Shown here: one piece after another, positions 1 through 10,667 of the stretch
How the letters are laid out: every line of letters begins with the position of its first letter
Position numbering within the stretch: position 1 is the stretch's first letter
NCBI GenBank assembly: GCA_026413225.1
Contig: CM048555.1
Span: forward strand, 79,615,785-79,679,784
DNA length: 64,000 nt
DNA from: Otis tarda
Taxonomy: Eukaryota > Chordata > Aves > Otidiformes > Otididae
Direction of reading: 5' to 3'
Program-made: the position numbers and the translations under genes
The notes under the pieces: generated by a model
What the model was told of the DNA's origin: nothing
The model's database searches: none
What the model saw: only the letters and a program-made list of their open reading frames with translations

Positions 1-3000
1 CGCGTAACGGAGGTAGACAAGTAATCTAAGATGCCCCAGGGAGACAAAACCAAACGTCTAATTGGATTATTTTATTAGCCAAATTCCCCCATGGTATAAA
101 AATATGCATCGGTGTCAGGCCCGGCAACGTTTACAGCTGAATTTCTTGGAAAAGATCAAGAGAAAACCCCCATCAGATGGACTCTGCGATTAGAGCCGAG
201 CACTGGAAGGGATTAATACGCCTATTAACGAGCTAACGGAGAGAGCTAACAAGATACAGCGGCTCCAGAGCAAAGAGAAAAACGCAGCTGCGTGTTACGG
301 CTTACGGCAGCGGGATGGAACCCTCTCCTCGGCGGGGCGACGCGGTTGCTGCAGGCAGCGGAGGGGAAGCGGGCGCTTCCAGAGCACCGCGGCTCCCCGG
401 GAGCTGCGAGAGCCATCAGGCACCCAGGTTATTTTTAAACCGCGGAGTTATTTTTACGTATTTCCATAGAGGCCGCGCTCAACCAGCAACAAAAGAAGTC
501 TTGAAAGGAGATGCAAGCTCTATTTTAGGAGGCACATCCAGATCTCCACCAGCCTCCATTTCCAACGCATTTACTTTAAACAAGAACAGACATAAAAATA
601 ACCGTTCACGAGTAAGAGAAATCGGACTCGCCGCCCAACGGAGAGGGAAAGCAGGAGCAACCCAAGGACTTTTTTTGGTGACATTTTCTCATTCTGTAGT
701 CCAGAATTCCAACCTCTATGAGCATTTCAGGATGGAAAGTCCACCAAGGGCTTCACTTGGAGAAAAGTTTAGTGTATGTGCCTTGCTTCAGGACTCCTTC
801 CTAAAAATCTTACTTAAATTAAACGGTGAAGTTACTTCTCAAGAGAGGAACGTTGCCTGCCTGGGCCTCAGCACGTAACGTCTGGTTCCAGAAAGCTCCT
901 CTGACCTGGTGCCGGGAAACCTCCTTCTGATTTCTGGAATATGTTCCTGTCAAGCTACGCAAGGGCAGAAACAGGGAGAGAACACAGGGTGGCGTCTCGG
1001 AGGTGACCTCATCGGGGCGCAGCAGAAAAGCATCCAAAAACTAAAGCACAGCGCCCCGCTGAAGCCACCTAACAGAAAACGCCACACAGGCTGCTCCATC
1101 ATCCAAAAAAAATTATGATGAGGGTGGTGGGACACTGGCCCAGATTGCCCAGAGAGGCGGTTGCCCAGGCCCCATCCCTGGAAACATTCCAGGCCAGGTT
1201 GGCCGGGGCTCTGAGCAACCTGATCTGGTTGGAGATGTCCCTGCTCCTGGCAGGGGGTTGGAACTAAATGACCGGTGTAACCTGCAGCCAGGCTGGGCTC
1301 AGGGCTTACTGTCTTCAGTCAGGACTGGCCCTGCTAAACCCCGTCTGGCCCCAAAAAGAGCAGCCGGCCCCCTCTCCGTGCCAGCTTCACGCACCCGCGC
1401 AGCGCCAGCTGCAGAAAGTTCCTCTGCACGGAGCAACCGGCGCTCTCCATCCCGCAACAGCTCGGCTACACCTTCAGGAAGTCACCAGGGATAAATTCTG
1501 AAAGATAGCCTAATTAAGGTAATTAACTTACACCAAAGGATTCTTAATTATGGATCTCTCATTATATACCTCCCAGCCACAGGTTGAGAATCCAAGGAAG
1601 ATGCGTGCTAGCTCAAAATTAAATACTCTACCACACCGTAAAGGGTTTTCTAGGCAGTCAAATCTGCACAGAGACCTCAAATAATTGGGGGCCCAGACAA
1701 AGCGTCCCCAATAAACCCAATTTTTGTAGGAAATGGGTGTGGCACACAGACAAGACGAGGAAATGACTTCAACGCCATGAAGAACTGGGGTTTTTTTTTT
1801 CCTTACGCTGACAGGAAGTCAACACGCAGGGCAGCGACAGCTCTTCTGTATCTGAGAGCTGGGAAAAATCCACGCCGTCCAAGGGAGGGCGGAGGAAGCT
1901 CTCTTGGATGAAAGCCATAGTCACCTGCTGCCGACATTTCTCTTAAAACACTGATTTTTTTCCCTGGCATCTACAGCGCAGTTGAAAGCCATCCAAAGAT
2001 CTCCCCCTTCTAAGCATTTTTTCCAAGAGAGCTGCTGGAGAAGATCTAGGGCAGCGTGAGCACTGGTGGCATCCAGGAGCCTTTGGGTTGATTCTTCTCG
2101 GTCAGAAGGTTCACCAACCAGCGCGAGAAGACATCAGCTTTAACGGCCAAGGCAGAAAATCCAAATGCTGCCTCTCCTCACCACCTCCCCTCCTTGGAAA
2201 CCTCCGTGCTGGGACTGAGCCTCGCGCATCTCTCCTTTCCAAGCTCCCACCAGCCGGAGAACGACGGGAGGATGAGAAACCCGTCGGCAGAGCGCGGGAG
2301 GAGCATCGCGGTGCCAACCTCTGGACTTTCCTCCTGCCCAGCACCTTCTGGGAAGCATTCGGTCCCTTCCTGGATATTTGGACATTGAGGATTTTCTGCC
2401 TTTCTCCTCTTCTCAAAGCCAGAACCGCTCTCCATTCAAAACCTTCTACAGTCTTCTCCTTACAGAAACTCTCCGTATTACCTGGTGAGCACGACGACAG
2501 CCACTAACCCCACTCTCAAACGTTGCACAAGACCAAAAAAAAAAAACCAAAAAACCCCAAAAACCACAAAACCCCAACAGAATTCAGCATGGAAAGAAGG
2601 TGACTTAAGGAACCGGCACCGCTCAGCGGGTCAGGCACGCAACAACGAGCCCCATTTTCATTCCCTTCCCTCATGCAACCTGAATTTGCAGTTCTAAGGC
2701 AAATTTTTCTGCAAGAAAAAAAATTCTTCGTCTTTTAGCCTGGCAAAGTATTGTTTTCCCTCAGCATAGACACTTTTAAAAGCAGCTCTACACAAGCATT
2801 TTCATCCACACAATTTACACACAGCTCTTGGTCTGAAAAATGAAAATACCCACGAAAAAATAACGGGTAGATCTGCAGAGCTGCCACCCTCCCTTCATCT
2901 CCAAATCCCTTTTGGAGAAGACCTTAAACTCTTCAGGGAAAAAAAAAATATATATATATACAATGCCTGTATTTGTTACGTAAATTACTTTATAACTGTA

Positions 3001-5614
3001 AAAATAAAACAAACTCAACGGATTTATTTTGAAGGCTGCGGAAGCGTCAAGATGAAAGAGGCGATGTAATTAAAGAGCGCGCCGCTGGATTTTCTTCGTG
3101 CACGAGCAGCTCAAGTCGTCTTCCAGCCCGATCCTTAAGTTACGAGCCAATTACACCAGAAGCTAAAAAGATTAGCCCGGAGGAGCAACGGAGGCTGGCG
3201 ATTTCGTTGAGCGTATGACAGCATCTCTGCGCTTACCCTCAAATATTCCGCGTCGGATTTTAATAGCATTATTAATTTTACAGCTGAGAAAAAAAATAAA
3301 TAAATATTCACCAGCATTTAATATAAAGTGGCGCTAAGCCTACATACCCCTCCATCTCCAAAAACAGGCTCTGCTAGGAATTCACATGTCACAGACAATT
3401 CCAAAACATAAAAAGGTATTTAAAAACCAAAGCTTAAATTTTCTACTGCAAAGAAACGGCCCAAGCAGTATTTTATCTGTACCTCTACCTGCATGCTGTG
3501 CGTACTGGGAATTTAAAGCACTGCGTACATTTTGTCTGGGCATGAATCCGATAGAAAATACTAAAACTTAAGGAAAAAAAAGGAATTCTGTGTTGTCTAC
3601 GGAGCTGATAAAGCTCTTTCTGTAATGATCTTTTCTGCCCGTACTAATCATCCCGCCCAGCTCCCCTTCAACGATGCTCCACAGCAGTCAGGACCTTCAG
3701 CAAATCTCCGCCTCACAACATTTTCAGGGACACTTCTCGCTCCCTTCCGAGAGCGACAGCGTCCTTGACTTCTCCTCCTGCTGCCCACGGCGTGCCGAAA
3801 ACCACAGCAGCGGCCGAAACGCACGGAGAAAAGCCTCAAGGTCACCCAGCTGGTTTCCCGCATACCAGCGGCGGACAAGCGGGAGCTGAAGCGGGACATT
3901 TTTGATCAGACGCCCGTTAAGCGGTTTGTTTTCACGTTCCTTAAGGTGGGATCGAGCGTTTTGACTTCAGACTGTAATTCGCTCTGACACCAGACGTTGT
4001 CCCTGTTACGGGCTGTGCTCGCTCGAGCACGTTTCTCTTCCAGTTATCGCAAAAATCGTTTAGAAAAGACCGGCTGCGTTGTAAACCCGAACCTTACTAG
4101 GCTGACCTTCCGGACTGGATCCAAATCTCGCCTTGGGAGCTGCCAGAACACCCGTTTCCCAAAAGTATCCCGTACCAGCCTCTGGATTTAACTTCACTGC
4201 AGCAAACCAGAGCCTCAGCATCCAACTTCAGTCCACATCTTCCACAAAACACACAGAAACTGCCCCCAAGCGAGGCAGAAAAGCGTGATCGCCTACTGCA
4301 CAGCTCCACCTAAGTCCACCCTGATTTTCATTTTCAGACATCTCCTACGTTTCCCTACAGCCGGCGGCCACCTATTAACCAGCACCGTCTCTAATTAACG
4401 ACCCCGCAGCTCCCGCTGGTAGGTTTTGCTGCGATTTCCTCGCGACGGCGGCCACGCACGCGGACTTTCACACACAAAGTTGGTTTTGCCGCGCCCGAAT
4501 CGCAAGGACGCTCACGGCTGCTTGCGCCGTCCCACCCCTCCGCCAAATTTCTCTTTCATCTATTAATTCTCAGAGAAGCAGGAAACCTCGTCATTACCTC
4601 AGCGATTTAACGTTAACCTTACAATCATTTCCCGGTGCAGGGTCTGGAAAGGAAAGGGATCGGCGGTTACACGGCCACGCCGACGCGGCACCGGCATCGC
4701 TGAGCCGCGCTCGCCTGGCATTAGTAACGCAAGCAGCACCCAGTTCAGCAAACGTTTCTGAAAAAGCCTTTTGAGCCAGAATTCCTATTTTTCACACTAA
4801 GACAGGGCAGAAGAGAAGCTTCCTCCGGCAGTTTCCCTCCAAGAGGAAGGAGGCTGGCGTAAGCAGAGAAATACCCACTCGGTTCCAGCGCAGCCACGGC
4901 TGAAGCACCTCGCCAGCCGCAGCCAGCGGCGCGGCTCCTGCCGCTGCCAACGTGAAGGCTGCCACCCGTTTTGCACCTCACCCTCTCCACGGACCGCTCC
5001 CCACACGCCGTTGAAAAACGTGGTTCGGGGGACGGCTTTTCCCTTACGAAGCCCGGTTCAGCCCGTGCCCAGCCCCCGGCAAACGCGCGGGGTCCTCCCC
5101 TCCCCACATTTACACCGTTCTCTGTGCTCTCCGTGGCTCTCCTTCCAGCGGTCACCAGTCCAGCCCGCACCCCTGGCCGCTGTCTCCTTCTCCTTGCCCT
5201 CTGCGTCCTTTTCGGTGACCTGCCGCAGTCCCAGGTCCCTGACTCGGGCACCCCTCCCACCAGGCCCCCAGCCTCACCCCGTGTCCCCGTCCCGCCGCGC
5301 CCCCAAACCGGCCGGGCTGGGCCCGTGCCCCCACCCCCGCGTCCCCACATCCCTCCCTGCCCCACTCCCCCTCCATTCAAGGAGCCCCTGTCCTCCAGCC
5401 CCGCCCACTCCCCTCTGACCACGCCCCCTCTCGCCCCACCCCTCATAGCCCCACCCCTTTGCCCCCACCCCTTCCCATCGCCGCTCTTTAAACTCCGCCC
5501 GCAGCCCGCCCCTCCCTGACAAAGCCACGCCCCTCCCCGTCCAAGCCACGCCCCTCCCCGTCCAGGCCCCGCCCCCGCCGCAGCCCCCGCCGCTTCGCCC
5601 CCCCCCGCACTCAC
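1..5614 (-). other. PANK2: PANK2 intron 1 (5' part, runs off the window)
   Basis: This is non-coding sequence downstream of the PANK2 exon 1 donor on the minus strand. No segment encodes the conserved second-exon start of pantothenate kinases (the FPWFG.DIGGT glycine-rich region), so the remaining exons must lie left of the window. It contains one CR1 fragment (1117-1271), a short (TA)n tract near 2948-2961 and A-rich simple sequence near 2535-2575. CpG density rises from about 3.6 kb towards the promoter. No other gene is seen. Assignment as intron rests on the exon 1 donor at 5614. Confidence 0.7.
1117..1271 (+). mobile_element. CR1 LINE 3' fragment
   Basis: A roughly 155-bp piece of the CR1 3' region (GGTGGTGG...CCCAGAGAGG...CATCCCTGGAAACATTCC...GGAGATGTCCCTGCTCC). 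It is truncated at both ends and lacks the terminal ATTCTRTG octamers. It lies in PANK2 intron 1, antisense to the gene. Confidence 0.9.
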
Positions 5615-5873
5615 GCGGGCGGTTCTTGCGGACCGAGTCCCGCCGCTGCCGGCTGACGGAGCCGCCCCGTTCGCGGGGCTGCGGCCCCGCCGCGCTGTCA
5701 ACGCCCGCCGCCGCCGCCGTTGCTCCTCCGCCGCCGCTGCTCCGCCGCCGCGGGGGTCCGGCTTCCGCTCCCCCCGCCCCGCCCCACCGCCGCGGCGGTG
5801 GTGGTGGTGGTGGTGGTGGTGGTGGTGGTTTCTCCTCCGTGCTGCTGCCGCCGCCATTGCGCAGCGGCTCCAT
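5615..5873 (-). CDS. PANK2: Pantothenate kinase 2, first coding exon (partial gene)
   Basis: Pantothenate kinase phosphorylates vitamin B5, the first and rate-limiting step of coenzyme A synthesis; human PANK2 is partly mitochondrial. The exon encodes 86 residues from ATG 5873: a short leader, a run of 12 prolines, a Gly/Ala/Arg-rich stretch, and a C-terminal block reading SVSRQRRDSVRKNRP. That block matches the human PANK2 segment just before its kinase fold. The exon ends one base into the next codon at 5615, followed by GTGAGT, which fits the L/P-FPWFG start of exon 2. The catalytic domain is outside the window. In-frame ATGs at 5900 and 6170 could lengthen the N-terminus; I chose 5873 conservatively. 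MAVS lies upstream on the same strand, as in human 20p13, which supports PANK2 over PANK1. Confidence 0.85.
5797..5829 (-). repeat. (CCA)n coding trinucleotide repeat in PANK2 exon 1
   Basis: Eleven uninterrupted GGT units on the plus strand read as CCA proline codons on the gene strand and form most of the 12-residue polyproline tract near the PANK2 N-terminus. Pure trinucleotide runs of this kind are prone to length polymorphism. Confidence 0.9.
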
Positions 5874-6052
5874 CCGCAGCGCGGCCCGGCCCGGCCCCAT
5901 GGGCCGCCCGCCCCGCCGCGCCGCGCCGCTCGCAACCGCCACCGCCGCAGCCACCGCCTCCAGCGCGCCTGCGCCGAGCGCGCGCGCCCCCCTCCCCGTC
6001 CTCCTCCTCCGGCCCCCTGGGGGACAGGGGGCGGGATAGGCCGTGAGACGGC

Positions 6053-6346
6053 CACCAATCCGCGGCCTTCGCCGCGCGGAGCGACGGGCAGCTGCGCCAA
6101 TAGAAGGCAGGGATCGCAAGGCAGCGGGGCGCCAAGCCCTCCCCCCGCGCTCGGCCGCGGAGAGTGACAAGCGCGGCTACCCAATGGAATGCGAGAGTTC
6201 GGTACGGGGCGGGGATTAAGACGCCTGCGGGGCGGGATGATATGCGGCAGCGTTGGCCTATGGTTTTCCTTTGGAGAGAGAATGACACGAGATCCGTCCA
6301 ATGATATGAGGCGGCTGCCCGGTAGGGGCGGGAGAAGGCAGGCTGA
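6053..6346 (-). promoter_or_regulatory. Cluster of CCAAT boxes upstream of PANK2
   Basis: CCAAT occurs near 6055, 6099, 6181 and 6298 on the plus strand (ATTGG on the gene strand), and ATTG motifs in the opposite sense follow near 6343. Repeated NF-Y-type motifs over about 300 bp are typical of TATA-less CpG-island promoters. Binding is inferred. Confidence 0.45.
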
Positions 6347-6446
6347 TTGACAGGCCGGGTAACTATGGCAACGCAGAAGTGGGCCGAGGGGAAGGCCGCA
6401 GTAGTCCCGGTTGGGCAGGGCCGGGCGGGGGGCTGCTTTGCATACG

Positions 6447-6462
6447 ATTTGCATATGCAAAT
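6447..6462. promoter_or_regulatory. Perfect palindromic double octamer (POU/Oct-type site)
   Basis: ATTTGCATATGCAAAT is an exact 16-bp inverted repeat made of two overlapping octamer motifs (ATTTGCAT and ATGCAAAT). Its core TGCATATGCA matches the MORE-type element bound by POU-factor dimers. A partial octamer TTTGCATA lies just left (6438-6445). It sits in the distal part of the PANK2 CpG island. Confidence 0.5.
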
Positions 6463-6473
6463 AGCGAGCTCCC

Positions 6474-6706
6474 CTCATCCCCTCACCGTGGGGTAGCCCC
6501 CCGCATCCCCTCACCGTGGGGCAGCCACCCAGCCCCCCCTCATCCCCTCACCGTGGGGTAGCCCCCCGCATCCCCTCACCGTGGGGCAGCCCCCCGCATC
6601 CCCTCACCATGGGGCAGCCACCCAGCCCCCTCATCCCCTCACCGTGGGGCAGCCCCCGGCCCCCCCGCATCCCCTCACCGTGGGGCAGCCCCCCAGCCCC
6701 CCACTA
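6474..6706. repeat. GC-rich minisatellite, about 7 units
   Basis: A tandem array built on CCCCTCACCGTGGGGCAGCC followed by a variable C-rich spacer of about 8-18 bases. Each unit contains CCCC-TCACCG-TGGGG, a small inverted repeat. It lies between the PANK2 promoter and the MAVS-PANK2 intergenic region. Confidence 0.9.
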
Positions 6707-9700
6707 TGTCGGTCCCACGCCCCACAGCCTCCGCCATGGCCCTCGCTGCCCTGGGCCCTCAACCTCCGCGATCCCCGCCCGCAGCCCAGCTCCTGGGGGC
6801 ACTGCCGGCGCTGGGCCGCGCTGAGGGCACCAGCACGAGGTGAACCAGAACTGGGTGTTCCTAAGCTCGACACACCCCAGAGGACACGGCCCCGGGCCCC
6901 GCTGGAGTGAGCGAAGGTTTCCCTCTGACGGAGGAAGCGACAGACAGCAGAAAGAAGGCCCGTTCCCCTTCACCAGGCCGCAGAGATCAAGCTGGATCCC
7001 AATTCCTACTTCCGGCGAGGGCCGATGAAAACACTCAGGTTCTCCAGCAGAAAGGACGCGCACAACAAAACGGGAACCAAGCCAGGAGGTTTAGGGGGAG
7101 AGACACAAGGGTCGAGGATTTGGGATACATCCTGACCCAATCCTCAGCTCCCCTATAAATCACAACATATTTTAAGTGCTGATGCATCCCGTTCTTTAAG
7201 CTCTGCCCCTGCTGAGCTGACAACTACAGCAGCAGCCAGCCAGGCAGCACAAAAACCGAGGCGACCACGAAGAGGGGCGCAAGCAACCATCAACAGGATG
7301 ACATCCAAGAGGAAAACAGACTCCCAGACTACGTGACGCCGTTAAACCTCCCGCTGTAAGACGATGGAGGTTCCTACGTGGAACATTAACTGACGTTTAA
7401 CCGAGAGCACGGGCGAGCGTGGAAACACAGCCCGGTGATCCACGGTGCTCTTCACCTGCACGGCGTTAATCTCGGCTCGCCGCAATCCCCGGGCATTAAC
7501 TCGATCCCAAAGGGATAAGCGACTGGCATTCAGAAAAGGCGTAATAATTTCAGGAAGAATTTGCTAAATTCCGGCTGCTGTGGTGAAAACAGGGAAAAGA
7601 GATTGGCCAAATTTAGTTTGTAGAATTTCAATATCCTGCTGGGCAACTGCAGGAAGCATATCAATGGGGTTGGTGCTGATATGAGCTAAAGCATAACCTC
7701 AACGAATTAAAAGAACTCTTCTTCATAAAAGAATTGCCTTCATTTTATTCAAAAATGAACGCGCCGAGCTTCGCTGTCTGAAATCCAGGCACTACCGAGC
7801 CCTGAATGCGTTTCGTATACGCCGGTTGTAAGTCAGGAGCTCTCGCTGGGAAAGCAGGAAGCGAGGAGAGCAACCGGGCTGTGAATGCACGGCGGAGCCC
7901 CGGGGAGCCTCTTCCGTCAAAGGCAGCGTGGAGAGCGCACGTAACGCTACTGAAAAGGGCTGTTTCCGTCACCTGGGTGGTAAAGGTGGCCCAGCTCCCT
8001 TTTCTGTGCAGGATCCCGGGATCCAATTCAACCAGAGAATCTGGGAGAATCTGGATCACGAAGAAGTGCGAGCAGCGTCCCGGGCTCAGGGCGTAGTGCC
8101 CACCTCGGCACTGAACCCACCCCCAAACCCTGCGAGGTCACCTCGAGTCTCCGGGGTGCTGGAACGGGAAGCGTCACCTCGACACGCCGAACGTGTGACC
8201 CCAAAGATCAACGCAAGGGTCTCCGAGGTGGGCTGAGGAGGAGGAAGAGGCGAGGAAGCCGAATTCCCAGCTCCTCGATATGCAGGAAGGGGCTCTCCAA
8301 GAAATCCAAACGCAGCTCCGCAGGAGACAGTCGCTTGAAATTGCATATGGAAAAAGTTGGGCCAGCAGCCTTCTCTAAAAGCGCCTCTCTTCCTAAATCA
8401 GAAACCCAAAGTAGATGAACTGCTGCAGCTCTCTCCCAAAAAAAGCAGAGGACGGCTGTCTGGAGCCTTCCTCGCTCCCTGAGCAGGTAAGTGAGGTGAT
8501 TTAATTCTCCAGCCAACTTCTACGTGAAAACTTTCCTTGCTCCACAGAGGCTTCCAAAGCTGAGATCTGTCCCCCCTCATTTTACAAACACACACAGCAA
8601 CCTCACGAGTTGAGCGTGAAGTGGCGAACGATTTTATTATACAGTTAGTAAAAGGCTTTTTTTTTTTTTTTTTTTTTTTACTTTTTGTAAAAGACCTGCA
8701 GGGACGCAGCTGACGACACTTGTAAAGTGCTACGTGACAGCTGTGAACGCACCAGCACTTCCCAGCAGAAAACAGCGCGCGCTTTTACCGAGTCTGAAGT
8801 GGCGATAAACCGGCCGTTTCACGGGACCGATTCGATGTGAAAAGGCAAAGCGTCGCTAAAAAGCGGCATCAAAACAGATGAATAATTTTGCAGGCAAGTA
8901 AAGCATCGGAGAAGAGGGCCTTGGTACGGATGCTGCCGGTTTGGGATCTTACGAACGTCCTCCGAATGTGTCTGTACAAAACCCTCACTGGTAAAATCAT
9001 GAGAGCTGAGGGAAAAACCCAGCTTACGAGGGCCTGCTGATGGGGAACCCTGGGTTCTTCTCCCTGCTTGCGGGGAGGGTTTGGACAAGTCACCGCGTTA
9101 CCTTCCGATGGGAAGAACAGCCCCCGCGTCCCCTCTCGAGCAGAGAAGGTCAGGGGTGTTTAAAACCTGTCCCTTCCAAGCGGCGGGCAGCCCTGTCAGC
9201 TCAAAATCACCACTGCACGTATTTCTTGTCCTTCTCGTTTAAGGGAGGCACTTCTTGCATTTTTGAGCAGCGTTAGGAGGGAGGAGCAGCCGTTTGCCCC
9301 ATTTTGGGGCTGATGGACCCTTCCCACCGCTGACCAAGCTCTGGGCATGACGGCTCCGGGAACTCATCCCCTTCCTGCCCCTCTGCCAGCAGGGAGGTTG
9401 TATTTTGGGAAGCTGTGCCAAACGGCAGGAATAAATTACTGGACACAGTAAAGCAGGGAAGAAGCAACAGCCTGGATTAGGAGCGCAGCCCAGCCGTCGG
9501 GACCAGGCCGCTGCAACAGTTGAAAGCCCACGGCTTCGTTGCGGACTCGCCGGATTCAAACCGTGCTGGCCCGCGGCGCGAGCCTTCCGCTGGGCAAATC
9601 CACCACCAGGTCACCCAACGGTTCGCCCATTCCTGCCTCCTGCCACAGCTCCCCTCTTTTCCCCCAGCAAATCACAGGAGGGTGGGAACACCCAGAAGTC

Positions 9701-9861
9701 TGCACTGACCTCTTTAGAGCTTAAAAAAAAAAAAACAAAACAAAACAGAAATCCTCTAGCTACTAACTAAACTGTGTAGAGCTAGAAACGGGCGCCAGCA
9801 GTGAGAGCGCAGGATCGCTTCTGCCCCCAAAGCTGCCCTGGGCAGGAAGAAGTTGGGGATA
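6707..9861. other. MAVS-PANK2 intergenic sequence
   Basis: No gene, RNA or mobile element is recognised here. Open frames up to about 120 codons occur on both strands but lack family similarity and convincing splice context. The T23 tract at 8657-8679 is the only clear simple repeat. Confidence 0.6.
8657..8679. repeat. Poly(T) tract, 23 bp
   Basis: Uninterrupted T run on the plus strand; not associated with a recognisable retroposon body. Confidence 0.95.
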
Positions 9862-9867
9862 TTTATT
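9862..9867 (-). terminator. Candidate MAVS polyadenylation signal
   Basis: TTTATT on the plus strand reads AATAAA on the gene strand, about 800 bases beyond the MAVS stop codon. It is the first canonical hexamer after that stop. The downstream GU-rich element is weak, so the true 3' end is uncertain. Confidence 0.35.
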
Positions 9868-9920
9868 TGAGTTTGAGGTTTGAGAGCCCATCCCTGATCT
9901 TCAGGACCAGGGGAGGACCT

Positions 9921-10092
9921 TAGAATCGCAGAATGGTTTGGGTTGGAAGGGACCTTAAAGGTAATTTAGTTCCAAACCCCCTGCAAGGAGCAGGGACATC
10001 TCCAACCGGATCAGGTTGCTCAGAGCCCCGGCCAACCTGGCCTGGAATGTTTCCAGGGATGGGGCATCCACAGCTTCTCAGCTTCCCCAAGG
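9921..10092 (-). mobile_element. CR1 LINE 3' end in the MAVS 3' flank
   Basis: It starts with AGAATCGCAGAATGGTTTGG, the inverted CR1 3' terminus, and continues into the CATCCCTGGAAACATTCC block before stopping at about 10092. If the AATAAA at 9867 is used, this copy lies in the MAVS 3' UTR in the sense orientation. Confidence 0.95.
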
Positions 10093-10241
10093 TCTTCCGA
10101 AGCAAAATCCCAAAAGCAGGACAGGGAGAGGGGGCAGCTCGCACGCAGTCTGGCGCGGCGCGTTCTCATCACAAGAGCGTCTCTCGTCACGAACGAGCAG
10201 AAGGCAGCGTGACTTGGTGCACCGGGGTCCTGCCCGGGCAC

Positions 10242-10431
10242 TCAGCACCGGGGGAAAGGAGCAGCAGAGATGATCCACGGTCCCAGCAGCAGAGCCAGCG
10301 ACACCGAGTAAGGCAAATTCATCACGAGGTGCCCGGTGAAGGCTGCTGCACAGAAGATGTGGAGAACGGCCATGAGGACTTTCTTTTTTTGACTCAGAGG
10401 ATCACTCCCTGATCGCTCCTTTTCCACCTCT
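10242..10431 (-). other. Candidate alternative terminal exon with a hydrophobic tail
   Basis: A well-formed acceptor (pyrimidine-rich tract ending in ACCCACAG, boundary 10432/10431) is followed by 62 open codons on the MAVS strand, ending in TGA at 10244-10242. The peptide starts charged, has a basic KKK, then two hydrophobic stretches (VLMAVLHIFCAAAFTG and SVSLALLLGPWII). It lies 237 bases past the MAVS stop codon. In phase it needs two bases from an upstream exon, and I could not identify a MAVS donor that clearly supplies them. It may simply be MAVS 3' UTR with a chance ORF. Confidence 0.25.
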
Positions 10432-10667
10432 CTGTGGGTTTAAAAGGAGAAGGCTACAGACAAGAAAATGGTTGAGAAATGAGGGGGAACAGACCCAAAC
10501 CCCACAGCATCACGCAACTAAGGCCTCTTCCAGAAAGAGATTTAACAATGCCCCTAGCATCCCCACCTCCACTGCTCTTCAAGCTTCAAATGCGTTGGCC
10601 AAATTCCTGCTACGACGAGGAATCGCCCCGGCTGAGTGACGGTCGTGGCGTCCCGTCCGCTCCAGCG

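Larger units (their letters stand above)
5400..6450. promoter_or_regulatory. CpG island and promoter of PANK2
   Basis: About 1 kb of very GC- and CpG-rich sequence covers PANK2 exon 1 and its upstream flank. It has GC boxes (GGGCGG and its complement) and several CCAAT boxes but no TATA box, as expected for a housekeeping CpG-island promoter firing leftward. The exact start site cannot be fixed from sequence. Confidence 0.75.

Noticed and set aside
4745-6514. 589-codon minus-strand ORF
   Set aside because: Out of frame with PANK2 exon 1; it includes a His run from the GGT repeat and is open because the region is extremely GC-rich.
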